Origin: Shimia ponticola
Lineage (GTDB): Bacteria; Pseudomonadota; Alphaproteobacteria; Rhodobacterales; Rhodobacteraceae
Assembly: GCF_007995215.1 (NCBI RefSeq)
Contig: NZ_VCDK01000003.1
Coordinates: 1,302,001-1,366,000 of the forward strand
Direction of reading: 5' to 3'
Length of the DNA stretch: 64,000 bases
How positions within the stretch are numbered: the first letter of the stretch is position 1; each line of letters begins with the position of its first letter. This document shows positions 41,643 to 51,625 of this stretch, piece by piece. The notes beneath the pieces were generated by a model. The model did no database searches, was not told the origin of the DNA, and saw only the letters and a program-made list of their open reading frames with translations. A program made the position numbers and the translations under genes.

Positions 41643-41858
41643 ATGAAAGAGCTTCTGCGCAGCAATGATCCAACTGTCATCGCCTTTGCCGAGGCACTGC
41701 TTCAGGGCGAGGACATAGCTTGCTTCCCCCTCGACGTAAATATGAGCGTCCTAGAAGGGTCGATTGGCATTCTGCCGCGCCGCCTGATGGTGGCCGACCG
41801 CGATCTGTTCATGGCCGAAGCCATTATGCGCGACAACAACATCGATCTGGGCCGCTAG
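41643..41858 (+). CDS. DUF2007-family small protein
   Basis: The protein has 71 residues, mixed alpha/beta: MKELLRSNDPTVIAFAEALL then ILPRRLMVADRDLFMAEAIM, matching the DUF2007 putative signal-transducing family (PII-like fold). No ligand is known. It is 52 bases from the prenyl synthase start and abuts trmN6. Confidence 0.85.
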   Translation: MKELLRSNDPTVIAFAEALLQGEDIACFPLDVNMSVLEGSIGILPRRLMVADRDLFMAEAIMRDNNIDLGR

Positions 41859-42620
41859 GTGGACACGCCCACAGAAGTCACATGTGACGCATTTCTGGGG
41901 GGCAAGGTCATGGCGTGGCAGCCCGCTCGGGGATACCGGGCTGGCGTCGACGCAGTCTTTCTGGCGGCTGCCTGCCCCGCCCGAACCGGCGACACAATCC
42001 TAGAATTGGGCTGCGGTGTCGGAGTGGCCTCACTTTCGCTTTTGGCACGTGTGCCCGGGACGACGGGTGTCGGCGTGGAAAAGCAAGCGTCTTATGCCGA
42101 ACTCGGCCGGCAAAACGCGTCCGAAACAGGGCTTCCGCTGACGGTCGTCACGGGTGACATCGCGGCCCTGCCCGATGTCGTCCGAAAACAGCAGTTCCAC
42201 CATGTGATTTTCAACCCGCCCTATTACGACCGGGGACGTCGGCTTTTGTCACCCGACACCGGGCGCGAAACGGCCCTGTCTGAAGAGACGTCATTAAAGG
42301 TCTGGGTCGAAACCGCGATCAAGCGACTGCGGCCAAGGGGGCAGCTGACGGTGATTCACAGAACAGAACGTCTGGCCGAGCTTCTGGCGCTGTTGCATCC
42401 GCGCATTGGCTCAATCGCGGTTCAGCCCTTGGCCGCTCGTCAAGGCCGCGCAAGCCACCTTGTGCTGATCCGTGCGCAAAAAGATGGCAACGCGCCATTT
42501 ATTTTACACCCTGCGATAATTCTTCACGCCGCTGCGCAGCATGTCACGGACGGCGATGATTATACACCTGATGTTGCTGATGTTTTGCGAAACGGGGCTG
42601 CGATGCCCTTTGGCGCTTAA
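41859..42620 (+). CDS. trmN6: tRNA1(Val) (adenine(37)-N6)-methyltransferase-like protein
   Basis: The protein is 253 residues, Rossmann methyltransferase: SAM motif ILELGCGVGVAS near residue 46, and the N6-adenine signature FNPPYYDRG near residue 120 (NPPY). The GTG start at 41859 immediately follows the DUF2007 stop and is needed, as no ATG is close. It would methylate A37 of tRNA-Val. Confidence 0.9.
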   Translation: MDTPTEVTCDAFLGGKVMAWQPARGYRAGVDAVFLAAACPARTGDTILELGCGVGVASLSLLARVPGTTGVGVEKQASYAELGRQNASETGLPLTVVTGDIAALPDVVRKQQFHHVIFNPPYYDRGRRLLSPDTGRETALSEETSLKVWVETAIKRLRPRGQLTVIHRTERLAELLALLHPRIGSIAVQPLAARQGRASHLVLIRAQKDGNAPFILHPAIILHAAAQHVTDGDDYTPDVADVLRNGAAMPFGA

Positions 42621-42737
42621 CCGTTTGGCAATCGTTCGCAGGCAGGCTGATCCTTGCCAATCGCATGCAGTTGCAGCGTGACAGCCGCCGAAACCTGTGC
42701 TGCACTGACGTTACGAAACCCAAAAGGAGGAACCTGG

Positions 42738-42902
42738 ATGAGTGTCACTTCCCATATTCAAGAGCTGAAGCGCAAACATGCCGCCCTGTCCGAGGCCGTC
42801 GAAAACGCGCAACGCATGCCGGCGACCGACACTATCCAACTGACAGAACTCAAACGGCAGAAACTCAAACTCAAGGAAGAGATTGAACGATTATCGGCCT
42901 AG
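42738..42902 (+). CDS. DUF465/YdcH-family small coiled-coil protein
   Basis: This 54-residue protein has SHIQELKRKHAALSEAVENA and LTELKRQKLKLKEEIERLSA, two heptad-repeat helices forming a hairpin. AAAGGAGG 7 bases upstream supports the ATG at 42738. YdcH-like proteins are abundant in proteobacteria and of unknown function. The gap before it (42621-42737) holds nothing recognisable. Confidence 0.9.
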   Translation: MSVTSHIQELKRKHAALSEAVENAQRMPATDTIQLTELKRQKLKLKEEIERLSA

Positions 42903-43783
42903 ACGCTGTTCGCAGCGTCTGAGTTTCTGGACGTCTGACTGGCCTGTGCGGCGACCAACGCACCGCCGGTGATCATCAGCGTCCCCATCAGCAAAGAAAC
43001 GGTCAGCGGGGCCAGCCCCGCGACCACAAGCGCAAACGTCGACAGTACCGGTGCCGCATACGACAGCACCCCCAGCAATTGGATGTCGCCACGTTTGACC
43101 CCGATGTCCCACGCAAAAAACGCAAGTCCCACCGGCCCCAAACCAAGCCCGGCAACGGACGCCCAGCCGATGCCCCCCTCCGGCCATTGCGTGGTCTCAA
43201 GAGCTGCATGACAGAGCGCACTGAGCACCGCTGACGCCAAACAAAATACGACCACGGCAGATGTCGGAACGGCCTCGAACCTGCGTGACATCACCGAATA
43301 ACCGGACCACGTAAACGCACAGGCCAGCGCAAGAAGATACCCGGCCCACGCACCGCCACCTGTCAGACCTGTGCCGATCAGCACCGCAGCCCCCGCAAAT
43401 CCAAGAGCACCACCGATCAGATGCCCCTTGCGAACGGTCTCGCCCGGTAACAGCCCCGACAGCAACACGATCAGCAGTGGCCAGAGATAGGCGATCAACC
43501 CAGCCTCAGCGGGCGGGGCAAGGCGCAGGGCAGAAAAATACAGGAAATGATACCCAAAGAGGCCCGCCGTGCCGAACGCGTAGACACCAAGAGGCACATC
43601 GCGCAGTGTCTGAAACCCGCCGCTGATCACCAACCATATAAGCCCGACGGTGCCCCCAATCGCAAAACACATGGCATTTAACTGCAGCGGAGGAACCGGC
43701 GCGGACCCGACCGTAAACAGCGCTAAGAGCGCCCATAGCAGGATAGCAACTCCGCCAATGGCCGTGGCCTGACCGCGTGTCAT
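42899..43783 (-). CDS. EamA/DMT-family transporter (YddG-like exporter)
   Basis: The protein is 294 residues with ten predicted helices in two EamA repeats (GGVAILLWALLALFTV at the start, LALACAFTWSGYSVMSRRF at the second repeat). YddG-type members export aromatic amino acids. It is coupled by four bases to the LysR gene upstream, which probably regulates it. Confidence 0.87.
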   Translation of the reverse strand: MTRGQATAIGGVAILLWALLALFTVGSAPVPPLQLNAMCFAIGGTVGLIWLVISGGFQTLRDVPLGVYAFGTAGLFGYHFLYFSALRLAPPAEAGLIAYLWPLLIVLLSGLLPGETVRKGHLIGGALGFAGAAVLIGTGLTGGGAWAGYLLALACAFTWSGYSVMSRRFEAVPTSAVVVFCLASAVLSALCHAALETTQWPEGGIGWASVAGLGLGPVGLAFFAWDIGVKRGDIQLLGVLSYAAPVLSTFALVVAGLAPLTVSLLMGTLMITGGALVAAQASQTSRNSDAANSV

Positions 43784-44712
43784 GCAGGCTCTCTCAATTC
43801 GAAACTCTCGGCGACATCCCGGGTCTTCTCAATCTCGCTCAGAATCCAATCCCGGAAGGCGGCGATATGAGGGCGGCTTTCCATGCCGTCCGGGCACAGG
43901 AAACTGAACCGTGCACCGACAAGCAATGCGATCTTGAACGGTGCAACCAGCCGCCCGTCGGCGAGATCCTTGATCACGACAGACCGGCGCCCCAGACAGA
44001 CGCCAACACCCGCGAGGGCCGCGTCCACCGCATGGTCGGCTTGACTGAACTTGGGCCCAGTCAGTTCCGGCGACGGCACGCCCATGGTCTCAAACCACTC
44101 GGTCCAGCCAACAGTCGGGTCAAGAAAATCAATCGACTGATCACTGATCAACGTGGCGTCCCGCAAGCTTTCTGGTGTCGGGAACTGTTCAGCAAGGTCA
44201 GGCACCATGACCGGCGTGACCCACTCTTCCGTCAACGGAAGCGCATACATCCCGTCATAGGGGCCACGCCCGAACCGGATCGCTACGTCCACAGCATCGC
44301 GATCAAAATCCATCCGCCTGAGCGATGCTGAAAACCGCAATTCGATCTCGGGGTGCGCTCGCGCAAACTCGTACAGGCGCGGGGCCAGCCACTTGGCCGT
44401 GAAGGCGGGGCCAGCCGTCACGGTCAAGTGAGTTTGATCTGTAAATCGCCGCACATTCCGCCATGCCGCCGACAATGCGGTAAACCCGTCGGTCGTGCCG
44501 GGCGCAAGCGCGCGCCCCGCCTCGGTCAACTCGACGGCTCTGTTCAACCGGCGAAAGACTGGGTGACCCAGATGTTCTTCAAGGGACTTTATCTGAAAAC
44601 TCAACGCGGCCGGAGTGACGTTCAATTCCTCCGCCGCCTTTTGAAACGACATATGGCGCGCAGCCGCTTCAAAGGCGCGCAAGGCAGTAAGTGGGGGCAA
44701 ACGGTCGCTCAT
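43780..44712 (-). CDS. LysR-family regulator, GcvA-like
   Basis: The protein is 310 residues: an N-terminal HTH with PPLTALRAFEAAARHMSFQKAAEELNVTPAALSFQ, typical of the GcvA branch (full motif at residues about 5-40), followed by a periplasmic-binding-type effector domain (WLAPRLYEFARAHPEIELR). It heads a leftward pair with the EamA exporter. The 129-base region upstream is shared with the small + strand gene at 44842. Confidence 0.93.
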   Translation of the reverse strand: MSDRLPPLTALRAFEAAARHMSFQKAAEELNVTPAALSFQIKSLEEHLGHPVFRRLNRAVELTEAGRALAPGTTDGFTALSAAWRNVRRFTDQTHLTVTAGPAFTAKWLAPRLYEFARAHPEIELRFSASLRRMDFDRDAVDVAIRFGRGPYDGMYALPLTEEWVTPVMVPDLAEQFPTPESLRDATLISDQSIDFLDPTVGWTEWFETMGVPSPELTGPKFSQADHAVDAALAGVGVCLGRRSVVIKDLADGRLVAPFKIALLVGARFSFLCPDGMESRPHIAAFRDWILSEIEKTRDVAESFELREPA

Positions 44713-44841
44713 GCCAGTTCAATATTACTTAACTGAAGTTGCGACAAGTCTCGTTTGTAGAGAGACCTGTTAGCGCCAATATTGAATGCCAGAAGGACAC
44801 AACAGACCGCTCCTCCCCGGTCGTCTTTGAAAGGACATACA

Positions 44842-44991
44842 ATGTTTGAAGCAGCAACTTCTCAAGCCCATCGTGACGCCATTGCACGCGCCCACACCGA
44901 ACGCGCGGCCGTTTTTGCCGCTGGCATCGCATGGCTCCGCACGGCGCTTACACTCCGGTCACACGGTGCTGCGGTCGCCTCAGCGCACTAA
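44842..44991 (+). CDS. Small helical protein, unrecognised
   Basis: The protein has 49 residues: MFEAATSQAHRDAIARAHTE, then RAAVFAAGIAWLRTALTLR, an amphipathic helix with Arg-rich ends, somewhat like DUF1127-type small proteins. GAAAGGACATACA precedes the ATG, and a strong terminator lies 26 bases after its stop, so it is probably a real independent gene. The function is unknown. Confidence 0.6.
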   Translation: MFEAATSQAHRDAIARAHTERAAVFAAGIAWLRTALTLRSHGAAVASAH

Positions 44992-45016
44992 GCGCCGCGC
45001 AACCGAACACCGCATG

Positions 45017-45047
45017 AAAAAGGGCCGCCCTTTTGGGCGGCCCTTTT
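45017..45047. terminator. Bidirectional intrinsic terminator
   Basis: A perfect ten-base stem AGGGCCGCCC/GGGCGGCCCT with loop TTTT is flanked by AAAA on the left and TTTT on the right. It lies between the small + strand gene and the leftward phbB stop and would serve both. Confidence 0.88.
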
Positions 45048-45069
45048 GACTTTCTAACGTCAGATCGCC

Positions 45070-45792
45070 TTAGACGAAGAACTGCGCACCGTTGGCAGAG
45101 ATCGTCGAACCGTTGATGAAACCAGCATCTTCGCTGACAAGGAACGACACGCAGCGCGCGATTTCTTCTGGCTCGCCCAAACGGCCCGCAGGAATTTGCG
45201 CGATGATCGAGTCACGCACCTTTTCAGGCACTGCCATGACCATTTCGGTCGCAATGTAGCCGGGGCAGATTGCGTTCGCAGTGATACCTGCACGCGCGCC
45301 TTCCTGCGCCAGCGATTTTACGATGCCCAGATCGCCCGCTTTGGTCGCGGCATAGTTCACCTGAGCGAACTGACCTTTTTGACCGTTGATCGATGAGATC
45401 ACGACAATGCGCCCGAACTTGCGTTCGCGCATACCGGGCCAGATTGGGTGCACTGTGTTGAACACGCCCGTCAGGTTGGTGTCGATCACCTGATGCCACT
45501 GTTCAGGCGTCATTTTGTGGAATGGCGCGTCACGGGTGATACCCGCGTTGGCGATCACGGTGTCGATTGGGCCAAGGTCAGCCTCGACTTGTTCGATACC
45601 GGCCTTGGAGCTGTCGTAGTCAGCGACGTTCCATTTGTAGGTCTTGATGCCTGTTTCTTCGGTAAAGGCTGCAGCGGCCTCGTCATTCCCAGCATAAGTT
45701 GCGGCAACGGTAAAACCGTCTGCTTTCAGGGCTTTCGAGATGGATGCGCCGATACCGCGCGATCCGCCGGTGACTAGGGCAACACGGGACAT
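45070..45792 (-). CDS. phbB: Acetoacetyl-CoA reductase
   Basis: This 240-residue SDR has TGGSRGIGASI at the N-terminus, NAGITRDAPFHKM near residue 87, a catalytic Ser in ISSINGQKGQFGQ-like ISSINGQKGQFA, the Tyr/Lys in NYAATKAGDLG and IPAGRLGEPEEIA. PhbB reduces acetoacetyl-CoA to (R)-3-hydroxybutyryl-CoA with NADPH for polyhydroxybutyrate. It follows phbA by 119 bases on the same strand. Confidence 0.95.
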   Translation of the reverse strand: MSRVALVTGGSRGIGASISKALKADGFTVAATYAGNDEAAAAFTEETGIKTYKWNVADYDSSKAGIEQVEADLGPIDTVIANAGITRDAPFHKMTPEQWHQVIDTNLTGVFNTVHPIWPGMRERKFGRIVVISSINGQKGQFAQVNYAATKAGDLGIVKSLAQEGARAGITANAICPGYIATEMVMAVPEKVRDSIIAQIPAGRLGEPEEIARCVSFLVSEDAGFINGSTISANGAQFFV

Positions 45793-45911
45793 GGAAGTCT
45801 CCTTGGAATTTTCTTTGCGTAATCTTGTTATGTCAGGGTTATGCGTTGCGCAAGATTATTACCTGAAATATTTTGCGAGTGCAGCATTTGCCGCACCCGC
45901 AAATGGTCTTT

Positions 45912-47087
45912 TTATGGGCGCTCGACGCAGAGCGCGACACCCATGCCGCCACCGATGCAAAGCGTGGCCAGACCTTTTTTCGCGTCACGACGCTTCATTT
46001 CGAAAAGCAGCGTGTTCAGAACCCGGCAGCCCGAGGCACCGATTGGGTGACCGATGGCGATCGCGCCACCGTTGACGTTTACGATCGATGGGTCCCAACC
46101 CATGTCCTTGTTCACGGCACAGGCCTGCGCGGCAAAGGCTTCGTTGGCTTCGACCAGATCCAGGTCACCAACCGACCAACCTGCTTTGTCCAGCGCCTTG
46201 CGCGAGGCGTGGATCGGGCCGACACCCATGATGGACGGGTCAAGACCTGCGGTTGCGTAGGATGCGATGCGCGCCAGTGGCTCGATGCCGCGCTTTTCGG
46301 CTTCATCCGCGCTCATGCAGAGCACCGCAGCAGCGCCATCGTTCAGGCCGGATGCGTTAGCGGCAGTCACCGATCCGTCTTTGGTGAAGGCCGGGCGCAT
46401 TTTCTGCATCGCTTCGATACTCGCGCCGTGGCGGATGTACTCGTCCTTATCGACAACGATATCGCCTTTGCGGGTCTTCACTGTGAACGCCATGACCTCA
46501 TCGTCGAACTTGCCAGCCTTTTGCGCAGCTTCGGCTTTGTTCTGCGACGCCAGAGCGAATTCATCCTGCATGTCGCGGGAGATTTGCCATTGCTCGGCCA
46601 CGTTTTCGGCGGTTTGACCCATGTGGTAGCCGTTGAAAGCGTCCCACAGTCCATCGCGGATCATTGTGTCGATGTATTTCAAATCGCCCATCTTGTGACC
46701 GGCACGCAGATGCGCAGCGTGGGGCGACAGCGTCATGTTTTCTTGACCACCGGCGGCCACGATTTCGGCGTCACCCAGTTGGATGTGCTGAGCAGCCAGA
46801 GCAACCGCGCGCAGGCCAGAACCACAAACCTGATTGATGCCCCAGGCGGCCGCTTCTTTGGCGTAACCTGCGTTGATATGGGCCTGACGCGCAGGGTTTT
46901 GGCCCTGAGCAGCGGTCAGAACCTGACCCAGAATGGTCTCGGAGACCTCCTCTTTCGCGATGCCCGCACGCGCCACGATTTCTTCCAGCACCGCGGCGCC
47001 AAGGTCGTGAGCAGGGGTATTGGCGAACGAACCACCGAAGCTGCCAACGGCAGTACGGGCGGCGGATGCGATGACGACGTTGGTCAT
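45912..47087 (-). CDS. phbA: Acetyl-CoA acetyltransferase (beta-ketothiolase)
   Basis: This 391-residue thiolase has the acyl-enzyme Cys in [14 protein letters not shown] near residue 88, [17 protein letters not shown] with the second Cys and His near 350-380, and [12 protein letters not shown] at the end. It condenses two acetyl-CoA for PHB. The ATG at 47087 was chosen; the leader upstream of it is not thiolase-like. It forms phbA-phbB. An imperfect TGC-rich hairpin lies in the 119-base gap before phbB. Confidence 0.96.
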   Translation of the reverse strand: MTNVVIASAARTAVGSFGGSFANTPAHDLGAAVLEEIVARAGIAKEEVSETILGQVLTAAQGQNPARQAHINAGYAKEAAAWGINQVCGSGLRAVALAAQHIQLGDAEIVAAGGQENMTLSPHAAHLRAGHKMGDLKYIDTMIRDGLWDAFNGYHMGQTAENVAEQWQISRDMQDEFALASQNKAEAAQKAGKFDDEVMAFTVKTRKGDIVVDKDEYIRHGASIEAMQKMRPAFTKDGSVTAANASGLNDGAAAVLCMSADEAEKRGIEPLARIASYATAGLDPSIMGVGPIHASRKALDKAGWSVGDLDLVEANEAFAAQACAVNKDMGWDPSIVNVNGGAIAIGHPIGASGCRVLNTLLFEMKRRDAKKGLATLCIGGGMGVALCVERP

Positions 47088-47232
47088 GTGGGGGGACTCC
47101 TTGCAGTTCCGTCTATCAGTCAAGGCGGAGCAGGAGCCGTCACAAAGCGGGCTGGCCCCGCCAATTGCGCGCCTGATACGGTGTACGGGGCCATCCTGCA
47201 ATCATTCGGTGAATATGCCGCAGGGTAAAGCG

Positions 47233-48060
47233 TTACGCAGATTTCTTGGTTTTGCTCCGCCATGGCGGCTGCAGGCTGGGCGCGCCAAAGTGATATCCTT
47301 GTTGGCAATCAATCCCCATATCCGCCAGAACCGTTGCGTCTTCGTCGCTCTCAACGCTTTCTGCGACGGTGAACATACCAAAAAGCTGCGCGACGGCGGC
47401 CAACGCCTCGACCACCACCTGATTTTCCGGGCTTTGCGCAATGTCGCGAACAAAACGTCCGTCGATCTTGGCGATGTCGAAAAAGAAATCCCGAAGGTAG
47501 CGAAAGCTGGTCAGCCCAGCACCGAAATCATCCAAGGCAAAGGAAATTCCCTTGGCCTGCAATTCGCGCATAAAGCTCGTGACAAGCTCGGGCGTTGTCA
47601 TCGCGCTACGCTCTCCGATCTCTAGGATCAGCCGCTCCGCAATCAGCGGACTTTGCGCCAGCCCTGCTTCTAGCACTCGCATCCACGGCGCATATCCGAT
47701 GGACCGCGCAGACATGTTGATGGCCAATCGGACATCGGGCTCTTGAGCCAATGTCTGCAACCCCAGTTCCAATGCCAGACAGTCAATCTGACGTCCGGTT
47801 TCTGTATCCTCGACCTCGGACATGAAATCGCGCGCGGGGATCGGTCGCCCTGCCGGGTCCATGATCCGCACAAGACCTTCATGAAAAGTGACCCTGTTGG
47901 GTACAGTGGACTGCACCACCGGCTGATATGCCAACACCGCGCGTTTGGTGGCCAACGCATCCTTGACCATGTCCACCACGCGACGGTCCCTCTGACTGAC
48001 TGCTTCGCTCAGTGGATCGACAGGGCCCTCCCCCAATCGGTTCCCGGGACGCTTTGCCAT
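47233..48060 (-). CDS. Stand-alone EAL-domain protein, probable c-di-GMP phosphodiesterase
   Basis: This 275-residue cytoplasmic protein consists of an EAL domain. Catalytic residues are present: Glu in HEGLVR (EGL instead of EAL), Asn in LAINMSARS, Glu in LEIGER, the DD pair in LDDFGAG, Lys in IAKIDGRF, Glu in AESVES and Gln in CQQGYHFG. It should therefore hydrolyse c-di-GMP, with reservations for the altered EAL/GVE loops. The ATG at 48060 is preferred. Divergent from tag. Confidence 0.88.
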   Translation of the reverse strand: MAKRPGNRLGEGPVDPLSEAVSQRDRRVVDMVKDALATKRAVLAYQPVVQSTVPNRVTFHEGLVRIMDPAGRPIPARDFMSEVEDTETGRQIDCLALELGLQTLAQEPDVRLAINMSARSIGYAPWMRVLEAGLAQSPLIAERLILEIGERSAMTTPELVTSFMRELQAKGISFALDDFGAGLTSFRYLRDFFFDIAKIDGRFVRDIAQSPENQVVVEALAAVAQLFGMFTVAESVESDEDATVLADMGIDCQQGYHFGAPSLQPPWRSKTKKSA

Positions 48061-48133
48061 TGTGCCTCGCTCGCAATCTGCCACTTTGATGCGAGACTGC
48101 ACAAAACAGCCTAAGGCGGCGTAAACCTGTAAA

Positions 48134-48715
48134 ATGCAAGACACTGCACCATCAAAGCCGCGCTGCACGTGGGTCGGCCCCGACCCGATCTATATCGCCT
48201 ATCACGACACCGAATGGGGTGTTCCCGAATACGATGCACGCGCGCTTTGGGAAAAGCTTGTGCTTGACGGGTTTCAGGCTGGGCTCAGCTGGATCACAAT
48301 TCTGAGGAAACGCAACGAATTTCGCAGGGCCTTTGCAGGGTTCGACCCGGAAACCATCGCAAACTGGGGCGAACCCGAGGTGCAAAGCCTTTTGCAGAAC
48401 CCCGGCATTGTCCGCCACCGGGGCAAGATTGAGGCCGCGATAATTGGCGCGCGTGCCTATCTGGAAATTGAGGATTTCAGCGCCTTCATGTGGCGCTATG
48501 TCGACGGTCAGCCGCTACAGGGGAATTATGCAACTCAGGCGGATGTCCCCACGCAATCACCGCTCAGCACCCAGATTTCCCGAGATCTGAAGAAAGCCGG
48601 GTTTAAATTCTGCGGTCCCACGATCGTCTATGCATGGATGGAGGCCTGTGGCCTGTTCAACAACCACACACAAGGTTGCCACAGGCACTCCGAAGTCAAA
48701 AAACTGGCGCGTTAA
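48134..48715 (+). CDS. tag: DNA-3-methyladenine glycosylase I
   Basis: The protein is 193 residues: an N-terminal CTWVGPDPIYIAYHDTEWGVP, where the Cys/His bind zinc (full segment residues about 11-31), the Glu/Trp-containing LDGFQAGLSWITILRKR, and a C-terminal GCHRHSEVKKL with the other zinc ligands. It excises 3-methyladenine in base-excision repair. Convergent with the H-NS-like gene, overlapping by four bases. Confidence 0.96.
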   Translation: MQDTAPSKPRCTWVGPDPIYIAYHDTEWGVPEYDARALWEKLVLDGFQAGLSWITILRKRNEFRRAFAGFDPETIANWGEPEVQSLLQNPGIVRHRGKIEAAIIGARAYLEIEDFSAFMWRYVDGQPLQGNYATQADVPTQSPLSTQISRDLKKAGFKFCGPTIVYAWMEACGLFNNHTQGCHRHSEVKKLAR

Positions 48716-49023
48716 ATCGCCAGTTCATCAAGGTCTTTTCCTGCTGCCAGGGCTTCCTTGATCCAGGCAGGCTGACGCCCACGTCCGGTCCAGGTTTTTG
48801 TCGGATCATTCGGGTTCCGATATTTTGGCGGATTAATCTTACCCGCCTTTTTTCCGCCAGTCAGATCAGACAAAGAAAATCCCATTTCCTTGGCCGTGGC
48901 TTCCAGCTTGGCAAGCGCCTCCGCTTTGACCCGTTCATCGTAACTGGCAATCGCCTTGGTTACATCTTTTTGCAGCGAAACGAGCTCTTCCTTGCTCATT
49001 GTCTGCAGATCGATATCTGCCAT
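48712..49023 (-). CDS. H-NS/HvrA-family DNA-binding protein
   Basis: The protein is 103 residues. An N-terminal coiled coil (SKEELVSLQKDVTKAIASYD) serves for oligomerisation, and a C-terminal AT-hook-like domain (PPKYRNPNDPTKTWTGRGRQPAW, residues about 66-88) has the conserved WxGRGRxP core. Such nucleoid proteins silence AT-rich, horizontally acquired DNA. The ATG at 49023 is preferred. It is monocistronic. Confidence 0.93.
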   Translation of the reverse strand: MADIDLQTMSKEELVSLQKDVTKAIASYDERVKAEALAKLEATAKEMGFSLSDLTGGKKAGKINPPKYRNPNDPTKTWTGRGRQPAWIKEALAAGKDLDELAI

Positions 49024-49168
49024 GTTGTTTTCCTTAGTAGAGTGGTTGAGGACCGAAAAAATGCTCCCCATACTTTTATAAAAGAAAACAATAAACCGTT
49101 AAAGCCCCTTGGGATTGCCGCCAGAACACGGCGAAATTCCGCAACCATTGGCAGAGTTGTTACAACCT

Positions 49169-49729
49169 CTAATTTATTTCCGCAGGTTGTCTCAGGGTCG
49201 AAATAATCGCCTTCGCGCTGTCGCTCGCCCAGTCGGCGTCACCTTGCATGCGCGCGATTTCCTGACCTTCTCGATTGATAATCACGGTAATCGGAAGACC
49301 GAGAACAGCCATATCTCGCGCCACTCTTTGTCTTGGATCGCGATAATACGGCAAATTGTCGACCCCGATTTCATTAAAGAATTTGGTCATACCCGCAATT
49401 TTGTTGCGCCCCGTTGCAATGGTAACAACTGCAAAATCGTCGCCACCGAATTCAGACTGCAATTCCGAAAGCATCGGCATCTCGTGGCGGCATGGCGCAC
49501 ACCACGTTGCCCAGAAATTCAGCAAAACGAATTTGCCTTCGTAGTTCGACAGAAAATGCTCTGTCTCATCAGGAAGATAGAACGCAGCGTCCGATACGGG
49601 TTGCGGTTCGCTATGGAAGTTCAGCTTTTTCATCTCCCCTTCACGCAGCGCCTCAAGCGCCGGGATGTCGAGCGCGTTTGCGCTCGTGACAACAGAAAGA
49701 TAGAGCAAGGCAGACAATACGAACCGCAT
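49169..49729 (-). CDS. tlpA: TlpA-like thioredoxin-fold oxidoreductase
   Basis: This 186-residue protein has a signal peptide with [13 protein letters not shown] (cleavage near residue 19) and a thioredoxin fold with the active site [14 protein letters not shown] near residue 75 (WCAPC). A cis-Pro lies in [10 protein letters not shown]. It is a periplasmic thiol-disulfide reductase for cytochrome c or related maturation. Divergent from argH with only 14 bases between starts. Confidence 0.92.
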   Translation of the reverse strand: MRFVLSALLYLSVVTSANALDIPALEALREGEMKKLNFHSEPQPVSDAAFYLPDETEHFLSNYEGKFVLLNFWATWCAPCRHEMPMLSELQSEFGGDDFAVVTIATGRNKIAGMTKFFNEIGVDNLPYYRDPRQRVARDMAVLGLPITVIINREGQEIARMQGDADWASDSAKAIISTLRQPAEIN

Positions 49730-49743
49730 GGGTGCTTCCTTCT

Positions 49744-51132
49744 ATGACCTCTTCCGCAAACCAGATGTGGGGCGGGCGCTTTGCCGCCGGACCAGACGCG
49801 ATCATGGAGGCGATCAATGCCTCGATCGGTTTCGACCAACGGATGGCGCGCCAGGACATCGACGGCTCACGTGCCCATGCAGCGATGCTCGCCGCCACAG
49901 GCATCATTACGGATAAGGACGCAGAGGCCATCCGGGAAGGGCTTCTCACAGTCTTGTCAGAGATTGAGGCCGGAACGTTTCAGTTTTCGACCGCTCTGGA
50001 GGATATCCACATGAACGTGGAAGCGCGGCTCAAGGAAATCATCGGGGAACCCGCCGGCCGCCTGCATACAGGCCGGTCGCGCAATGATCAGGTCGCCACC
50101 GATTTCCGCCTTTGGGTGCGGGATCAGGTCGACGCCTCGATCACTGGCATTCGTGCGCTGATGGTGGCCCTGCTGGGTCAGGCCGAGGCCGGAGCCGATT
50201 GGGTCATGCCCGGTTTCACCCATCTGCAAACCGCACAACCGGTCACATGGGGCCATCACATGATGGCTTATGTCGAGATGCTGTCGCGGGACCTGTCCCG
50301 GATGGAAGATGCCCGCCGCCGGATGAACTATTCGCCACTGGGAGCCGCCGCACTTGCGGGTACGTCATTCCCGATTGACCGCGAAATGACCGCCAAGGCG
50401 CTTGGCTTCGACGGGCCGATGTCCAACTCGCTCGACGCCGTGGCCGACCGTGATTTCGCGCTGGAGTTTTTGGCGGCCGCCAGCATCTGCGCGATGCACC
50501 TGTCGCGGCTGGCAGAGGAGCTTGTGATCTGGTCGTCGGCCCAGTTCCGGTTTGTGCGTCTGTCTGACCGGTTCTCGACCGGCTCGTCGATCATGCCGCA
50601 GAAAAAGAACCCCGATGCCGCCGAACTGATCCGTGCCAAGATTGGCCGCATTTTCGGGGCGAACGTCGCATTGATGACCGTGATGAAGGGCCTGCCCCTG
50701 ACCTATTCCAAGGACATGCAGGAAGACAAAGAACAAGTCTTTGACGCCGCCGACAACCTCATGCTGGCGCTCGCCGCGATGGAGGGCATGGTCAAAGACA
50801 TGGAAGCCAACCGCGACAGCCTGCGCCATGCGGCCGCCAGCGGGTTTTCCACGGCGACCGATCTGGCCGACTGGTTGGTCCGGGTCCTTGGCATGCCGTT
50901 CCGCGATGCGCACCACGTCACCGGCTCGCTCGTGGCCCTGGCCGAGGGTGAAGGCGTCGACCTGCCCGACCTCACGCTTGCGCAGATGCAATCGGTTCAT
51001 GGGCAGATCACCGAAGACGTCTATAACGTTTTGTCAGTTGAGGCATCGGTTGCCTCTCGCATGTCCTATGGCGGTACAGCCCCAGATCAGGTCCGCACGC
51101 AGGTCGCCAGGTGGAAGGAGATTTTGGCATGA
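49744..51132 (+). CDS. argH: Argininosuccinate lyase
   Basis: The protein is 462 residues, fumarase/aspartase fold: [11 protein letters not shown] at the N-terminus, the [17 protein letters not shown] segment, [14 protein letters not shown], and the flexible signature [20 protein letters not shown] with the catalytic Ser near residue 285. It releases arginine and fumarate. The small lipoprotein overlaps its end by four bases. Confidence 0.97.
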   Translation: MTSSANQMWGGRFAAGPDAIMEAINASIGFDQRMARQDIDGSRAHAAMLAATGIITDKDAEAIREGLLTVLSEIEAGTFQFSTALEDIHMNVEARLKEIIGEPAGRLHTGRSRNDQVATDFRLWVRDQVDASITGIRALMVALLGQAEAGADWVMPGFTHLQTAQPVTWGHHMMAYVEMLSRDLSRMEDARRRMNYSPLGAAALAGTSFPIDREMTAKALGFDGPMSNSLDAVADRDFALEFLAAASICAMHLSRLAEELVIWSSAQFRFVRLSDRFSTGSSIMPQKKNPDAAELIRAKIGRIFGANVALMTVMKGLPLTYSKDMQEDKEQVFDAADNLMLALAAMEGMVKDMEANRDSLRHAAASGFSTATDLADWLVRVLGMPFRDAHHVTGSLVALAEGEGVDLPDLTLAQMQSVHGQITEDVYNVLSVEASVASRMSYGGTAPDQVRTQVARWKEILA

Positions 51133-51302
51133 GAACTCTGGTCGCTTTGATCGTTTTGTTGGGCCTCGCCGCCTGTGGTGCTGACGATCCCCCGATCCGC
51201 CCCACCGCAAACCTCGGCGTGTCCATCGGCCCGGGGGGGATCAGCCCGAACGCATCGGTTGGCGCGCGGCGTGGGCCATTCTCTGTGGGTCTAAACCTGT
51301 GA
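51129..51302 (+). CDS. Small lipoprotein
   Basis: The protein has 57 residues: [20 protein letters not shown] gives a lipobox LAAC with Cys at residue 16, and the mature part is short, Gly/Pro rich. ATGA overlap with argH and a GTGA overlap with the DUF2834 gene make a three-gene unit, as in other members of this family with argH. The function is unknown. Confidence 0.8.
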   Translation: MRTLVALIVLLGLAACGADDPPIRPTANLGVSIGPGGISPNASVGARRGPFSVGLNL

Positions 51303-51607
51303 TCCGCTGGCTTTGGCTCGCCCTCGCCGTCTGGGGCACCATCCACCCGATGAGCTATTTCATCGCGTGGTTTCAAGAAAACGGCTGGTCGATCATGGCC
51401 ATGGTCGATGCGTGGCACGTCAATGACGCGACCTCGGGGCTGGTCTGGGATCTGACGGTTGCAGCGGTCACGCTGACGATCTGGGTGATTTACGAGGCGG
51501 TGACGAAACGCGACTGGCTGCGCCTGCTCGCGATCCCGGCGACATTCTGCATTGGGGTGAGCTGCGGCCTGCCGCTCTATTTGTTCCTGCGGGATCGAAA
51601 GTCTTAG
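51299..51607 (+). CDS. DUF2834-family small membrane protein
   Basis: The protein has 102 residues. Three hydrophobic helices include WLALAVWGTIHPMSYFIAWF near the start and VAAVTLTIWVIYEAVTKRDW in the middle. GTG start in an overlap with the lipoprotein. The DUF2834 signature is clear, the function unknown. Its end is followed by tandem hairpins. Confidence 0.82.
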   Translation: MIRWLWLALAVWGTIHPMSYFIAWFQENGWSIMAMVDAWHVNDATSGLVWDLTVAAVTLTIWVIYEAVTKRDWLRLLAIPATFCIGVSCGLPLYLFLRDRKS

Positions 51608-51625
51608 GCAACCTCCGTTCAGATA

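Noticed and set aside
45870-45904. PhaR-type TGC-rich operator between phbA and phbB
   Set aside because: The imperfect hairpin is TGC-rich, but spacing and sequence do not match a remembered operator closely enough to claim it.
45873-47228. 451-residue frame antisense to phbA
   Set aside because: It is a shadow of the thiolase gene, with no start context or domain.
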